A DNA stretch of 64,000 bases from Syntrophotalea acetylenivorans (GCF_001887775.1 NZ_CP015519.1:868001-932000), one strand, 5' to 3'. Shown: positions 49,193-59,024, counted from the first letter of the stretch. Notes: generated from the letters alone by a model not told the origin. Program-made: numbers and translations.

Positions 49193-51427
49193 ATGGCCAA
49201 CAGCACCCCCAACGAACCGCAACTTACGAACAATGCCCTGACTGTCTTGGAGCGCCGCTACCTGAAACGTAACGAGCAAGGGCAAGTGCTTGAGAAACCA
49301 GCCGACATGTTCCGTCGCGTAGCCCAGGCCGTAGCCGCCGCAGAGGACCTGTTCGACCGGGGTGAGAATACGGCTGCCCTGGAAGAAGAATTCTATCGCA
49401 TGCTGACCTCCCTGGAGTTTCTCGCCAACTCCCCTACCCTGATGAACGCAGGCCGGGAACTCGGTCAACTGTCGGCTTGCTTCGTATTGCCAGTGGAAGA
49501 CTCGATGGAGAGCATCTTTGAAGCCATCAAAAATACCGCTTTGATCCACAAGAGCGGCGGCGGCACAGGCTTCTCCTTTTCAAAGGTAAGACCCGCCAAC
49601 GATGTGGTGCTATCCACCAAGGGGGTCTCTTCCGGCCCCATCTCCTTTATGAAAGTATTCGACGCCGCTACCGAAACCATCAAACAGGGCGGCACACGCC
49701 GGGGGGCCAACATGGGCATCCTGCGCGTCGATCATCCCGACATTATGGATTTCATCATGGCTAAGGCCGATCAAACGGTTTTGACCAATTTCAACATCTC
49801 CGTTGGCTTGACCGAAGCCTTCATGGAGGCTGTTGAGTCCGGTGGCAGTTACGACATTATCAATCCGCGAGACGGCCAGGTCGTTAAGCAAAAGGACGCC
49901 CGCAAGGTCTTTGAACGCATCGTCGAAATGGCCTGGACCAACGGCGAACCGGGCATGGTGTTTCTGGACCGCCTGAATCGCGACAATCCCACCCCCCATG
50001 TGGGAGAAATCGAAGCGACCAACCCCTGTGGCGAGCAACCGCTGCTACCTTACGAATCGTGCAACCTCGGCTCGATAAACCTGGCCCGGATGGTTACCGA
50101 CGACGGTCAGGTGGATTGGGAGAAGCTGCGCCATACCGTAAAGCTGGCGACCCGCTTTCTCGACAATGTTATTGAGATCAACAAGTACCCCCTGGAGCAA
50201 ATTGGCGAAATGACCCGGGCCAACCGCAAGATCGGCCTCGGCATCATGGGCTGGGCTGACATGCTGGTACTGCTGAAGCTTTCCTACAGTGACAGCGAGG
50301 CGGTGGAACTGGCTGAGCAGCTGATGGATTTCATCACCCGGGAATCCCGCGAGGCGTCCCGACAGCTGGCCAAAGAACGGGGCTCCTTTCCTAACTTTAC
50401 CGGCAGCAGCTACGATCTGGCCGGAGAGAAAGTATTACGTAACGCTACCTGCACCACCATCGCGCCGACCGGTACCATCTCCATCATCGCCAACTCTTCA
50501 AGCGGCATAGAGCCGATCTTTGCCGTCTCCTATGTGCGGCAGGTGCTCGATAACGATGTGCTGGTGGAGGTTCACCCTCTCTTCGAAAAAATAGCCAAAG
50601 AGCGGGGCTTCTATTCTGCTGAACTCATGAAAGACATCGCCGAGCACGGCACTATTCAGGATTTCGACCAGATTCCGGCGGATGTGCGGCGAATCTTTGT
50701 TACCGCCCACGATATCACCCCTGAGGACCATATCCGCATGCAGGCGGCCTTTCAGAAGCACACCGACAATGCCGTTTCCAAAACGGTCAACTTTCCCCAT
50801 GACGCCACCCGGGATCAGGTGGCCGAGGTCTATCTGATGGCTTACCAGCAGGGATGCAAAGGAGTGACCATCTACCGCGACGGCTCCCGGGACATGCAGG
50901 TCTTGTCGGTGGCCAAAGGCAGCGAACCGCAAGCCGCACCGGATGTGCCGACCGAATCGAGAAAAAGCGGCCGCAAGCGGGAACGCCCACGGGCTTTGAC
51001 CGGCTCCACCTATCAGATGGAAACGGGCTGCGGTCCCCTCTATGTCACCATCAACCGGGACGACAGCGGACTGTTCGAGCTCTTTACCACCATGGGCAAA
51101 GCCGGCGGCTGTGCTGCCAGTCAGTGCGAAGCCATCGGCCGCCTCGTATCCCTGGCGTGGCGCAGCGGCGGCCAGGCCCGCCAGACCATCAAACAGCTGA
51201 TCGGCATCACCTGCCATAAACCGGCGGGCTTCGGAGCCAACCGTGTAACCTCCTGCGCCGATGCGGTTGCCAAAGCCATTCAGATGCACATGCTTAGCGA
51301 AACCGACGACGAGTCAGCAGTCTTGTACAACGCCAATAGCGGTGCTTGCCCTGATTGTGGCGGACCCGTCGAACATGAGGGAGGCTGTTGCGTCTGCCAC
51401 GCCTGCGGCTACTCGGAGTGCGCCTAA
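49193..51427 (+). CDS. nrdJ: class II (B12-dependent) ribonucleotide reductase
   Basis: NrdJ makes deoxyribonucleotides using adenosylcobalamin to form the thiyl radical, so no oxygen is needed. The 744 residues include SACFVLPVEDSMES (N-terminal active-site Cys), KSGGGTGF, NPCGEQPLLPYESCNLGS (radical Cys and Glu) and a C-terminal zinc-ribbon-like CPDCGG...CCVCHACG tail that probably shuttles reducing power. ATG has GGAGA before it (caggagacatagtc). It is convergent with nothing and followed by the CxxC protein gene. Confidence 0.96.
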   Translation: MANSTPNEPQLTNNALTVLERRYLKRNEQGQVLEKPADMFRRVAQAVAAAEDLFDRGENTAALEEEFYRMLTSLEFLANSPTLMNAGRELGQLSACFVLPVEDSMESIFEAIKNTALIHKSGGGTGFSFSKVRPANDVVLSTKGVSSGPISFMKVFDAATETIKQGGTRRGANMGILRVDHPDIMDFIMAKADQTVLTNFNISVGLTEAFMEAVESGGSYDIINPRDGQVVKQKDARKVFERIVEMAWTNGEPGMVFLDRLNRDNPTPHVGEIEATNPCGEQPLLPYESCNLGSINLARMVTDDGQVDWEKLRHTVKLATRFLDNVIEINKYPLEQIGEMTRANRKIGLGIMGWADMLVLLKLSYSDSEAVELAEQLMDFITRESREASRQLAKERGSFPNFTGSSYDLAGEKVLRNATCTTIAPTGTISIIANSSSGIEPIFAVSYVRQVLDNDVLVEVHPLFEKIAKERGFYSAELMKDIAEHGTIQDFDQIPADVRRIFVTAHDITPEDHIRMQAAFQKHTDNAVSKTVNFPHDATRDQVAEVYLMAYQQGCKGVTIYRDGSRDMQVLSVAKGSEPQAAPDVPTESRKSGRKRERPRALTGSTYQMETGCGPLYVTINRDDSGLFELFTTMGKAGGCAASQCEAIGRLVSLAWRSGGQARQTIKQLIGITCHKPAGFGANRVTSCADAVAKAIQMHMLSETDDESAVLYNANSGACPDCGGPVEHEGGCCVCHACGYSECA

Positions 51428-51504
51428 CAGGCTGTCTTCAGGGAACCCGTGGAGCCCGGGGATGGGCGAACAAATCAAGGTCTGATTGATAAGCTCTTGT
51501 TCTT

Positions 51505-51846
51505 GTGAACAAACAGAAATTAGATATCCGTCTTGCGGTACTACAAAAGGCCAAGGATGGGCTATTGAAACCACCTGGAATACAGATGCCCGAATGGGAA
51601 GACCTTTGCAATCGCTGCGGCCTGTGTTGCTTCGAAAAATGGCTCGATCATAACGGCAGGGTGCATGCCACACCGATCCCCTGTCGTTACCTGGACATCG
51701 TGGACCGCACCTGCAAGGTCTATCATAAACGTTTTACCGTCGGCGAAGGCTGCGTCAAGCTGACCCCCGAGGTGGTGCGCTCGGTCAACTGGCTGCCGGA
51801 AGAATGTGCTTACGTCATTCATATGCGCAAAACCAACCCCGAGTGA
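51505..51846 (+). CDS. YcgN/YkgJ-type CxxCxxCC metal-chelating protein
   Basis: A 113-residue protein with CNRCGLCC near residue 35 and further cysteines (PCRYLD, CKVYHKRF, GCVKL) in the pattern of the UPF0260/YcgN and Fe-S-chelating CxxCxxCC families. It may bind zinc or an Fe-S cluster; the biological role is not known. The GTG start at 51505 lacks a good ribosome site, so the exact N-terminus is uncertain. Its stop lies four bases before the ATG of the MFS gene, so they probably form an operon. Confidence 0.75.
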   Translation: MNKQKLDIRLAVLQKAKDGLLKPPGIQMPEWEDLCNRCGLCCFEKWLDHNGRVHATPIPCRYLDIVDRTCKVYHKRFTVGEGCVKLTPEVVRSVNWLPEECAYVIHMRKTNPE

Positions 51847-51850
51847 GCCG

Positions 51851-53182
51851 ATGAAACGAACCGGGAAGCCTGTAACGGATCAAGGAATACCGACCCTGCG
51901 TCAGGCACGCTTTGCCTGGTGCATGTACGATTGGGCCAATTCCGCCTTTGCCACCGTGGTCCTGGCGGCGGTGCTGCCGGTCTATTTTGCCGCCCTGGTA
52001 CCTGCAGAGGGCGCCATCCTGTGCCTGTTCGGCCGTTGCCTTTCCCTACCGGCCACAGCCCTGTGGAGTTATGCCGTCACCTGCTCGATGCTTCTGGTGG
52101 CGCTAACCGCCCCCTGGCTCGGTGCCCATGCCGATCGTTGCTGCACACGGCGCCGCTGGCTTATCACCTTCTGCCTGGCCGGCTCTGTCGCCACCGGTCT
52201 TCTGGCAATGGCCGGTCCGGGCAATTATCTGTTGGCCGCCGGGCTCTTTGTGGCTGCCAACGCCTGTTTTGCCGCCGGCAACATTTTCTACAACGCTTTC
52301 TTGCCCATGCTGTCCCAAGGGACAGAGATGGTCCGTCTGTCAGCCCGGGGCTTCGCCTTCGGCTATCTGGGCGGCGGGCTGGCCCTGCTATTGGTCTTCA
52401 TTCTCATCAGCCGTCCGGCACTCTTCGGCCTGGAGGATGGTGCAATCGCCAGCCGCGTCGGATTTCTGCTTACCGGACTCTGGTGGGCGTTGTTTGCCCT
52501 GCCCGCCTTTCGTCATCTGCGGGATGAACAACGACCCACAACCGGAACCTTTCCTGTCGGTGGCTGGCGCGGCTATCTGCGCATGTTGAGAAAAGTCTCC
52601 ACCTATCCCGACTTACTGCGCTTTCTGCTGGCCTTTCTCTGCTATAACGACGGCATTCAAACCATCATCGTGGTGGCTGCCATCTTCGCCCGCGAAGAAT
52701 TGGCCATCAGTCAAAGCAGCATCCTCGGTTGCTTTTTGATGATTCAGTTCGTTGCTATGCCCGGGGCACTGATTTTCGGCCGCCTGGCAGGCCGTTACGG
52801 CAGTAAAATAGCTCTATTAATCAGTCTGTTGCTGTTTATGGTGGTCACCGTTTATGCCTACCGCATGGAACATGCCTGGCAGTTCTGGTTGCTCGGCCTG
52901 CTGGTAGCACTGATTCTCGGCGGCAGCCAGGCGATCAGCCGCTCCTTCTATGGCGCCCTCATTCCCCCCGGCAAAAACGCAGAATTCTATGCCTTTTACG
53001 CCATCAGCGGTAAATGCGCTTCGGTCCTGGGGCCCCTTTCCTTTGCTCTGCTCATCCAGCTGACAGGCTCCAACCGCAGCGCCATTCTGGGACTGGCCGG
53101 CTTTTTTGTCCTCGGCATCGGATTATTGCTTACGGTCAACGAGAAGCGAGGAAAGCAAGCGGCACTGATTGAGTCGTCTTGA
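51851..53182 (+). CDS. MFS transporter, UMF1/Atg22-like
   Basis: A 443-residue permease with about 12 membrane helices. The start FAWCMYDWANSAFATVVLAAVLPVYF is the mark of UMF1 (Atg22-like) major facilitators. In yeast, Atg22 exports amino acids from the vacuole; bacterial substrates are unknown. The ATG at 51851, four bases after the preceding stop, is chosen over an overlapping upstream ATG. No ribosome site is strong, fitting coupled translation. Confidence 0.87.
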   Translation: MKRTGKPVTDQGIPTLRQARFAWCMYDWANSAFATVVLAAVLPVYFAALVPAEGAILCLFGRCLSLPATALWSYAVTCSMLLVALTAPWLGAHADRCCTRRRWLITFCLAGSVATGLLAMAGPGNYLLAAGLFVAANACFAAGNIFYNAFLPMLSQGTEMVRLSARGFAFGYLGGGLALLLVFILISRPALFGLEDGAIASRVGFLLTGLWWALFALPAFRHLRDEQRPTTGTFPVGGWRGYLRMLRKVSTYPDLLRFLLAFLCYNDGIQTIIVVAAIFAREELAISQSSILGCFLMIQFVAMPGALIFGRLAGRYGSKIALLISLLLFMVVTVYAYRMEHAWQFWLLGLLVALILGGSQAISRSFYGALIPPGKNAEFYAFYAISGKCASVLGPLSFALLIQLTGSNRSAILGLAGFFVLGIGLLLTVNEKRGKQAALIESS

Positions 53183-53326
53183 AACACCTTTATCTTTTTT
53201 TGGGGTATACATCAAAAAAAGATATTTTAACCTGGACATTGCTTACCAAAGGGGTTATATTTATGCCCAATGATGCACGGTAAAAGAAACTTCCCGATGA
53301 ACTCTAACAATAGCAAGGAGAAAACG

Positions 53327-53446
53327 ATGTCTAAAGGTCTTAAATGGCAATGTACTGTCTGTGGCTTGACTGAGCAAGGCGCTACCCCTCCTAAAACTTG
53401 CTCCAAATGCGGCGTGAAATCTGATCGATTCATCAAGATCAAGTAA
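53327..53446 (+). CDS. rubredoxin-like mini zinc/iron protein
   Basis: A 39-residue protein, with AAGGAG six bases before the ATG. It has two CxxC pairs (WQCTVCGL and TCSKCGV) and ends KIK. The spacing is like rubredoxin or the rubrerythrin C-terminal ribbon, so it may bind Fe or Zn and pass electrons or act as a structural ribbon. A strong terminator 30 bases after the stop makes it a single-gene unit. Confidence 0.75.
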   Translation: MSKGLKWQCTVCGLTEQGATPPKTCSKCGVKSDRFIKIK

Positions 53447-53477
53447 AGCGACCGATACATAGAACCGGTTTCACACT

Positions 53478-53513
53478 AACAAAAGGGCCCTGCAGCAGCA
53501 GGGCCCTTTTGTT
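53478..53513. terminator. strong bidirectional terminator
   Basis: A perfect 15-bp inverted repeat AACAAAAGGGCCCTG/CAGGGCCCTTTTGTT with a six-base loop. It lies between the convergent rubredoxin-like gene and mtaB, and could serve both. Confidence 0.9.
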
Positions 53514-53582
53514 ATTCAGCAAATTTATCAACGGAACAGCCAGTCCGCTTCTTCTCCATTACACCAGCATACGGTTAAACCA

Positions 53583-54869
53583 TTAACTCTGCCGCCCAAG
53601 TAAAGTTTGACCGGACAAGTTGTCGACCGTCACCGACAGCAACTGCCCTTCAAGCCCTTCCGGGCCGGGAAAAGCGATCTGCAGATAGTTGCCACTCAAA
53701 CCCTTGCAAATTCCATCCTGCCGTCCGCCTTCCACCACCACTTTCAGTTGACGACCAAGGAAGCGCCGGGCAAAATCCTGTTGTTTTTGTTCGCCCAGGA
53801 GACGTAGTGTTGCCGCTCGTTCTTTGGCTAGAGGCCCCGGAATCTGGTCGGGAAAGTCTGCCGCCGGAGTTCCCGGTCGCCGGCTGTAAGGAAAAACGTG
53901 CAGGTGGCTGATCGGCAGTTCTTCGATCAAACGACGGGTGTTTTCAAATTCCTGTGCCGTCTCCCCGGGAAAACCGGTGATCACATCGAGCCCGATGGCA
54001 GCTTCCGGCAGCCGCCGAATTATCTTTCGCACCAGTTCAGCAAAGTATCCGCCGCTGTAATGACGATTCATGCGTTGCAGGACAGCATCGTCCCCCGATT
54101 GCAGAGGAATATGAAAATGCGGACAGAGAATGCTCGAAGTCGCTACAGCCTCGATGAGGGCATCATCGATCTCCTGTGGCTCGATGGAACCGAGTCGCAG
54201 TCGGGCAAGATCGGTCTCCTGCTCAATACGTTGAACCAGTTGTAACAGGCTGCCGGGCGTCTCAAAGTCCTTGCCATAGCCACCGATATGGATTCCGGTC
54301 AGCACCACCTCTTGATATCCGCTGGTCACCAATTCCCGCACCTGGTCGAGAACCTGTTCCGGGGGCACCGAACGACTCGCTCCGCGAGCATAAGGAATGA
54401 TGCAGTAAGAACAATAGGTGTCGCAGCCGTTCTGAATCTGGGCAAAAGCCCGACTGCGCCCGGAGAAGCTTGACAGGGATAGGGCCGGACCGGCCTGTTG
54501 ACGGATATCGCCGACCTGCACCCGTGGCCCCTCGGCGGTCAGTCGTTGCAGCAAGTCGCGCTTTTCCTCGTTGCCGATGACCAGAGAAACTCCCGGCAGA
54601 TCGGCCAGAGCGGCAGGATCGACCTGGGCGTAGCAGCCGGTTACAACGATGCGACACCCGGCATTGTGCCGCCGGGCGCGGCGAATCAGATTACGGGACT
54701 GGCTGTCGGTGGCGGAGGTTACCGTGCAGGTATTGATGATCACCAGGTCGGCACCTTCGGCAAACGGTACCGGCTGATATCCGGCCGCAGTTAAAGTCTC
54801 CTCCATAGCCGCCGACTCGAATTGATTGGTTTTACAACCGAGGGTGGCGATGGCAAAACGGCAACTCAT
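53583..54869 (-). CDS. mtaB: tRNA t6A37 methylthiotransferase
   Basis: MtaB adds a methylthio group to t6A37 in certain tRNAs, using radical SAM chemistry. The 428 residues have the N-terminal UPF0004 cysteines (TLGCKTNQFES, NTCTVT, GCYAQ), the radical SAM CDTYCSYCIIPYARG, and a C-terminal TRAM-like domain. The ATG at 54869 overlaps the mnmA stop (ATGA). It is last in the cysE-iscR-iscS-iscU-mnmA-mtaB operon. Confidence 0.93.
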   Translation of the reverse strand: MSCRFAIATLGCKTNQFESAAMEETLTAAGYQPVPFAEGADLVIINTCTVTSATDSQSRNLIRRARRHNAGCRIVVTGCYAQVDPAALADLPGVSLVIGNEEKRDLLQRLTAEGPRVQVGDIRQQAGPALSLSSFSGRSRAFAQIQNGCDTYCSYCIIPYARGASRSVPPEQVLDQVRELVTSGYQEVVLTGIHIGGYGKDFETPGSLLQLVQRIEQETDLARLRLGSIEPQEIDDALIEAVATSSILCPHFHIPLQSGDDAVLQRMNRHYSGGYFAELVRKIIRRLPEAAIGLDVITGFPGETAQEFENTRRLIEELPISHLHVFPYSRRPGTPAADFPDQIPGPLAKERAATLRLLGEQKQQDFARRFLGRQLKVVVEGGRQDGICKGLSGNYLQIAFPGPEGLEGQLLSVTVDNLSGQTLLGRQS

Positions 54870-55897
54870 GCGATCCACCCACCTCCCAGAACCAGATCCT
54901 CTTCATAGAAAACCGCAGCCTGGCCCGGGGTGATACCTTTTTCCGGTTCATCAAAGACCACCCGGCAGCGACCTTCTCCGAGGACCGTAACGGTAGCCGA
55001 CGCTTCCCGGTGGCGGTAACGAATTCTTACCCGGCAGCGTAATGGTTCGGAGGGTTCAGCCATAATCCAGTTGCAGTCCGTGGCTATCAACTCACTGACA
55101 TCGAGGTGATGGCGCTCGCCGACCACCACCTGTCTCTGGGCGGCATCGATACGCACCACAAACAACGGCTCGGTCCAGGCAAGACCGAGGCCCCGCCGCT
55201 GACCAATGGTATAGCGATAGATTCCCTCGTGACGGCCGAGCACCTGACCGTCGACATGCACTATCTGACCGCTGCGATCGGCGCTGCCGCACTGTCCTTC
55301 CAAAAAGCCGACATAGTCCGCATCGGGAATAAAACAAATGTCCTGGCTGTCGCTTTTGCCCGCGACGGAGAGCCCTAACTCAACGGCCTTAGCCCGTACC
55401 TGATCCTTGTTCATCTCGCCAAGAGGGAACCGGACGCGACTGAGCTGCTCTTGGGTCAGGGTAAAGAGGAAATAGCTCTGGTCTTTATGAACGCTGTGTC
55501 CTTTGGCCAGCAGATAGCGTCCGTCCCGCTCAAGCACCCGCACGTAGTGTCCTGTAGCCAGTTGATCGGCCCCGAGGGTCTGCGCCTGTTCCAGCAGCAG
55601 GCGAAACTTGAAAGCCTGATTGCAAAGAACACAGGGATTGGGAGTGCGCCCTTGCATATACTCGCTGCAGAAAGGTTTCACTACCCGCTGCTGAAATTCC
55701 TCGCGCAGATCGACCAGATGAAAGGGAATACCGAGTTGGTCGGCGACCCGACGGGCATCGGTAGCCACATCCACCGGGCCATCCCAGACCCGCATGGTCA
55801 TACCCTGCACCTCGTGGCCCTGCTGTTGCAGCAAAGCAGCGGTCACGCTGGAATCCACACCGCCGCTCATGGCGACCATGATCCGTTTCTTTTCCAT
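54866..55897 (-). CDS. mnmA: tRNA-specific 2-thiouridylase
   Basis: MnmA makes 2-thiouridine at U34 of tRNA Lys, Glu and Gln with sulfur from IscS. The 343 residues have the PP-loop SGGVDSS, CVLCNQAFKF (catalytic Cys) and a second Cys in DSQDICFIPD. The ATG at 55897 has AAGGAT five bases upstream; an upstream in-frame ATG is not supported. It follows iscU after 114 bases holding a terminator-like hairpin. Confidence 0.95.
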   Translation of the reverse strand: MEKKRIMVAMSGGVDSSVTAALLQQQGHEVQGMTMRVWDGPVDVATDARRVADQLGIPFHLVDLREEFQQRVVKPFCSEYMQGRTPNPCVLCNQAFKFRLLLEQAQTLGADQLATGHYVRVLERDGRYLLAKGHSVHKDQSYFLFTLTQEQLSRVRFPLGEMNKDQVRAKAVELGLSVAGKSDSQDICFIPDADYVGFLEGQCGSADRSGQIVHVDGQVLGRHEGIYRYTIGQRRGLGLAWTEPLFVVRIDAAQRQVVVGERHHLDVSELIATDCNWIMAEPSEPLRCRVRIRYRHREASATVTVLGEGRCRVVFDEPEKGITPGQAAVFYEEDLVLGGGWIA

Positions 55898-55943
55898 TAC
55901 TATCCTTTTGCTACATTCGCAAAAACTCATAGGATGGCGACGC

Positions 55944-55979
55944 CATAAAGAAGGCCACCCGCACAAACGGATGGCCTTC
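55944..55979 (-). terminator. hairpin between iscU and mnmA
   Basis: GAAGGCCATCCG pairs with CGGGTGGCCTTC on the minus strand and is followed by TTTATGG. It may terminate part of the isc transcripts, lowering mnmA-mtaB expression. Confidence 0.65.
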
Positions 55980-56011
55980 GGGTAAACTATCGACGTCTAG
56001 TCAGAAAACCC

Positions 56012-56380
56012 TCAGGCGCCCTCTTCCTTGTAGTTCTTTATCGCATCGTGCAGAGCGTCAGCCGCCAGGTTGGAGCAGTGCAGTTTGGGGTCCGGCAAGC
56101 CATCGAGGGCCTCGGCAACAGCATCGTTGGTCAGGGCCAGGGCCTCGTCAAGGGTCTTGCCGATGACCAGTTCGGACATCATGGAGGAAGATGCGATGGC
56201 AGCGCCGCAACCGTAGGTCTGGAATTTAAGATCTTCAATAACGCCGTCGACAACCTTGAGAAAGACCTTCATGCGATCGCCGCAAGACGCGCTGACTTTT
56301 TCGCCGACGCCATCTGCGTCAATGATGACCCCGACATTGCGGGGGTTGGTGAAATGATCGATTACCTTATCGGAATACAT
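56012..56380 (-). CDS. iscU: Fe-S cluster scaffold (IscU/NifU N-terminal type)
   Basis: A 122-residue scaffold on which IscS and electron donors assemble Fe-S clusters. Cluster ligands Cys33 (SCGDRM, with Asp35), Cys58 (YGCGAA) and Cys102 (LHCSNLA) are all present, in the spacing of IscU. It is slightly shorter than NifU, which has extra domains. The gap to iscS contains a fold-back repeat. Confidence 0.93.
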   Translation of the reverse strand: MYSDKVIDHFTNPRNVGVIIDADGVGEKVSASCGDRMKVFLKVVDGVIEDLKFQTYGCGAAIASSSMMSELVIGKTLDEALALTNDAVAEALDGLPDPKLHCSNLAADALHDAIKNYKEEGA

Positions 56381-56503
56381 TGCAGACTCCTTTTTCTACT
56401 GATTTGATATGGCTTTTTGCCCCACAACAGAGCCGCAGAGCACTATATTTCAGTTTAGTTTTTAAATCACACCACGGAATAATCCGGAACAGGTTTCCGA
56501 ATT

Positions 56504-56624
56504 GGAAACGAGGGATTTTTCGTCGTGGCAAGAAAATCGAGAGTTTTCGCGGAGGCGTACAATCGGTACGCCGTACAAGCAAGCTCTAAGATTGACGCCG
56601 CCACGGCGGAAAAGAACCGTTTCC
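56504..56624 (-). repeat. dispersed fold-back element, copy D
   Basis: The best copy: GGAAACG ends pair with CGTTTCC, TTTTCCGCCGTGGC pairs with GCCACGACGAAAA allowing G-U, and GGCGTAC/GTACGCC forms the inner hairpin. It lies about ten bases after the iscS stop, within the iscS-iscU intergenic spacer. Confidence 0.9.
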
Positions 56625-56633
56625 AGGCGGAAA

Positions 56634-57806
56634 CTAACTCGCAGCCCGCTCACTGTAGAACGGACTCATATCCCGCAGTTTCTGTATGATTTCAGGCAAG
56701 ATTTCCAAGATAAAGTCAACATCTTCCTCGGTGTTATCCAGGCCCAGTCCGAAGCGAATATTGCTGTTGGCCATCATGGGATCGACCCCCATGGCACCGA
56801 TCACGTGGGATTGGCCGAAGGAATCGGACATGCAGGCCGAACCGCTCGACGCCGCCACCCCTTTCATATCGAGAAACAGTAGAATCGCCTCGCCCTCGAT
56901 GTAGGCAAAGCTGATATTCAGCGTATTGGGCAGACGCTGCAGACGATGGCCATTGACCTGCACCTCGGGAATGCGGGACAGAATACCCTGTTCCAGGCGG
57001 TCGCGCAAGGCACGAATACGGCCATCCTGCTCGGCCAGATCCGTTATCGCCAGTTCGCAAGCCACACCCAGCCCGACGATGCCCGGCACATTGTGGGTAC
57101 CTGCGCGCCGATTACGCTCCTGGTGACCGCCATGAAACAGCGGTGTCAAACCCATCCCCTTGCGCACATAGAGGGCACCGACCCCCTTCGGAGCTCCGAA
57201 TTTATGGCCTGAAATGGTCAACATATCGACCCCGGCGGCCTGCACATCGACGGGCACTCGGCCCACGGCCTGCACTGCATCGGTATGAAAACGGACCTTA
57301 TGCTTGCGGGCAATGGCGCCAATTTCTGCAACGGGAAACAGAGTCCCGGTTTCGTTGTTGCCCCACATGGCCGAAATGAGAATGGTCTGTTCACAAATAG
57401 CCGCTTCCAATTCAGCCAGATCGATCATGCCTTCACTGTCGACGGCCAGCACAGTTACCTCAAAACCTTGTTTCTCAAGATACTTGCAACTATTCAGAAC
57501 CGCCGGATGCTCGACAGCCGTAGTGATGATGTGGTTGCCCTTCGAACGCAAAAACTCCGCACTGCCCTTGATGGCCAGAGCATTGCCTTCGCTGCCGCAG
57601 GAGGTAAAGATGATCTCCTCCGGCTGGCAGTTGATCAACTGCGCTACCTGGCCTCGTGCACTATCGACGGCACCGCTCACCGCCTGACCGGCCCAGTGGA
57701 TACTGGACGGATTACCGAACTGCTCCTTATAAAAGGGCAACATCGCCTCCAGCACCTCAGAACGCACCGCGGTGGTGGCATTGTTATCCATGTAGATCCG
57801 TTTCAC
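56634..57806 (-). CDS. iscS: cysteine desulfurase
   Basis: IscS removes sulfur from cysteine as a persulfide for Fe-S clusters and tRNA thiolation. The 390 residues include the PLP lysine in SGHKFGAPKG and the active-site cysteine loop SSGSACMSD. The GTG at 57806 is the start: GGAGG seven bases upstream and GTGA overlap with the iscR stop. It follows iscR and precedes iscU. Confidence 0.95.
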   Translation of the reverse strand: MKRIYMDNNATTAVRSEVLEAMLPFYKEQFGNPSSIHWAGQAVSGAVDSARGQVAQLINCQPEEIIFTSCGSEGNALAIKGSAEFLRSKGNHIITTAVEHPAVLNSCKYLEKQGFEVTVLAVDSEGMIDLAELEAAICEQTILISAMWGNNETGTLFPVAEIGAIARKHKVRFHTDAVQAVGRVPVDVQAAGVDMLTISGHKFGAPKGVGALYVRKGMGLTPLFHGGHQERNRRAGTHNVPGIVGLGVACELAITDLAEQDGRIRALRDRLEQGILSRIPEVQVNGHRLQRLPNTLNISFAYIEGEAILLFLDMKGVAASSGSACMSDSFGQSHVIGAMGVDPMMANSNIRFGLGLDNTEEDVDFILEILPEIIQKLRDMSPFYSERAAS

Positions 57807-58270
57807 TTCTTTTCCTCCAAATGACATATGCTCCGCAGGCCACCGGCGGCCGGGGATAGCTGTTCCATGGCATCTTCAGTCAAATCCGCCAGGGTAATCG
57901 ATGACAGGAAGTGGCGAATGCGCCGGCCAAGCCCTTCCCAAACCGTATGGGTGATGCACTGCTCGTCACAGTTGCAACGCCCTTCTTCGTCCATGCAGGC
58001 CACCGGCACCAGGGTCTGCTCGACACTTTCGATAATTTCATGAATGCGAATCTCGTCCGCTTGCCGCCCCAGCACATACCCACCACCAGGACCGCGAATA
58101 CTGCTTACCAGACCGGCACGACGCAACTTGACGAAGATCTGCTCCAGAAAAGACAGAGAGATATCCTCCTTGGCAGCGATTGTCTTACTCGAAACCGGTC
58201 CCGTTGCAACACAAAGATTAAGGCGAACCATGGCACGCACAGCGTACTGTGCCTTATTCGAGATACGCAT
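57803..58270 (-). CDS. iscR: Rrf2-family Fe-S regulator
   Basis: A 155-residue IscR-like repressor. The N-terminal winged helix (KAQYAVRAMVRL, GPGGGYVLGR) binds DNA; Cys92, Cys99 and Cys105 with His107 match the IscR 2Fe-2S ligand spacing, with an extra Cys101. It probably senses cluster status and controls its own operon. It starts four bases after cysE. Confidence 0.93.
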   Translation of the reverse strand: MRISNKAQYAVRAMVRLNLCVATGPVSSKTIAAKEDISLSFLEQIFVKLRRAGLVSSIRGPGGGYVLGRQADEIRIHEIIESVEQTLVPVACMDEEGRCNCDEQCITHTVWEGLGRRIRHFLSSITLADLTEDAMEQLSPAAGGLRSICHLEEKK

Positions 58271-58274
58271 AGCT

Positions 58275-59024
58275 TCAGCCCCGCTCCTGTTGAGAAGTTT
58301 CAGCGGCTGGTTCGCCTGCCAAACCTTCGTCGGATAATTCCTGCACCCGTGTTTCCAGGGAATTCAATCGATCAAACAGGCATTGCAGGGCCTGAGCGCC
58401 GGGATCTGGCAATTGACCGTGCTCGAGATCCTGTTTTTCGACGTTGCGTACACCATTGGCATAGACCACTCGGCCCGGCACTCCGACTACCGTCGAATTA
58501 ACCGGTACTTCCTTGACCACTACGGAGTTAGAGCCGATTTTGCTGTTGTCACCAACCTTAAAAGGACCGAGCACTTTGGCCCCGGCGCCAACCACTACAT
58601 TATTACCCAGGGTCGGATGGCGCTTCTCCTTCGCCCAGGAGGTCCCCCCCAGAGTGACACCGTGGTAAAGGGTACAACCGTCACCGATCTCCGTAGTCTC
58701 ACCGATCACCACACCCATGCCATGATCAATGAAAAAACGGCGTCCTATGCGGGCACCGGGATGGATTTCGATTCCGGTGAAAAAACGGCCTATGTGGGAG
58801 GTAAGTCGACCCAGAAAATACCACTTGCGCGACCACAAAGCGTGGGCGAGACGATAAAACAGCAGGGCGTGAAAACCGGGATAGCAGAAAAGGATCTCCA
58901 TAGCGCTTCGCGCCGCAGGATCCCGTTCGAATACCGTCTGCAAATCTTCTTTGAGCAACTCAAGCAATGGTCCGACCTCACAGAGATAGTGGCGGCCCGT
59001 CACCCAGGCCGAGATTAACGCCAT
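58275..59024 (-). CDS. cysE: serine O-acetyltransferase
   Basis: CysE makes O-acetylserine, precursor of cysteine. The 249 residues have the helical N-terminal half ([17 protein letters not shown]), then the hexapeptide left-handed beta-helix with [15 protein letters not shown] and [15 protein letters not shown]. It is first in the sulfur operon, with iscR four bases downstream. The start is uncertain: ATG at 59033 or 59024, or TTG at 58967 with GAGG upstream and a more typical N-terminus. Confidence 0.93.
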   Translation of the reverse strand: MALISAWVTGRHYLCEVGPLLELLKEDLQTVFERDPAARSAMEILFCYPGFHALLFYRLAHALWSRKWYFLGRLTSHIGRFFTGIEIHPGARIGRRFFIDHGMGVVIGETTEIGDGCTLYHGVTLGGTSWAKEKRHPTLGNNVVVGAGAKVLGPFKVGDNSKIGSNSVVVKEVPVNSTVVGVPGRVVYANGVRNVEKQDLEHGQLPDPGAQALQCLFDRLNSLETRVQELSDEGLAGEPAAETSQQERG

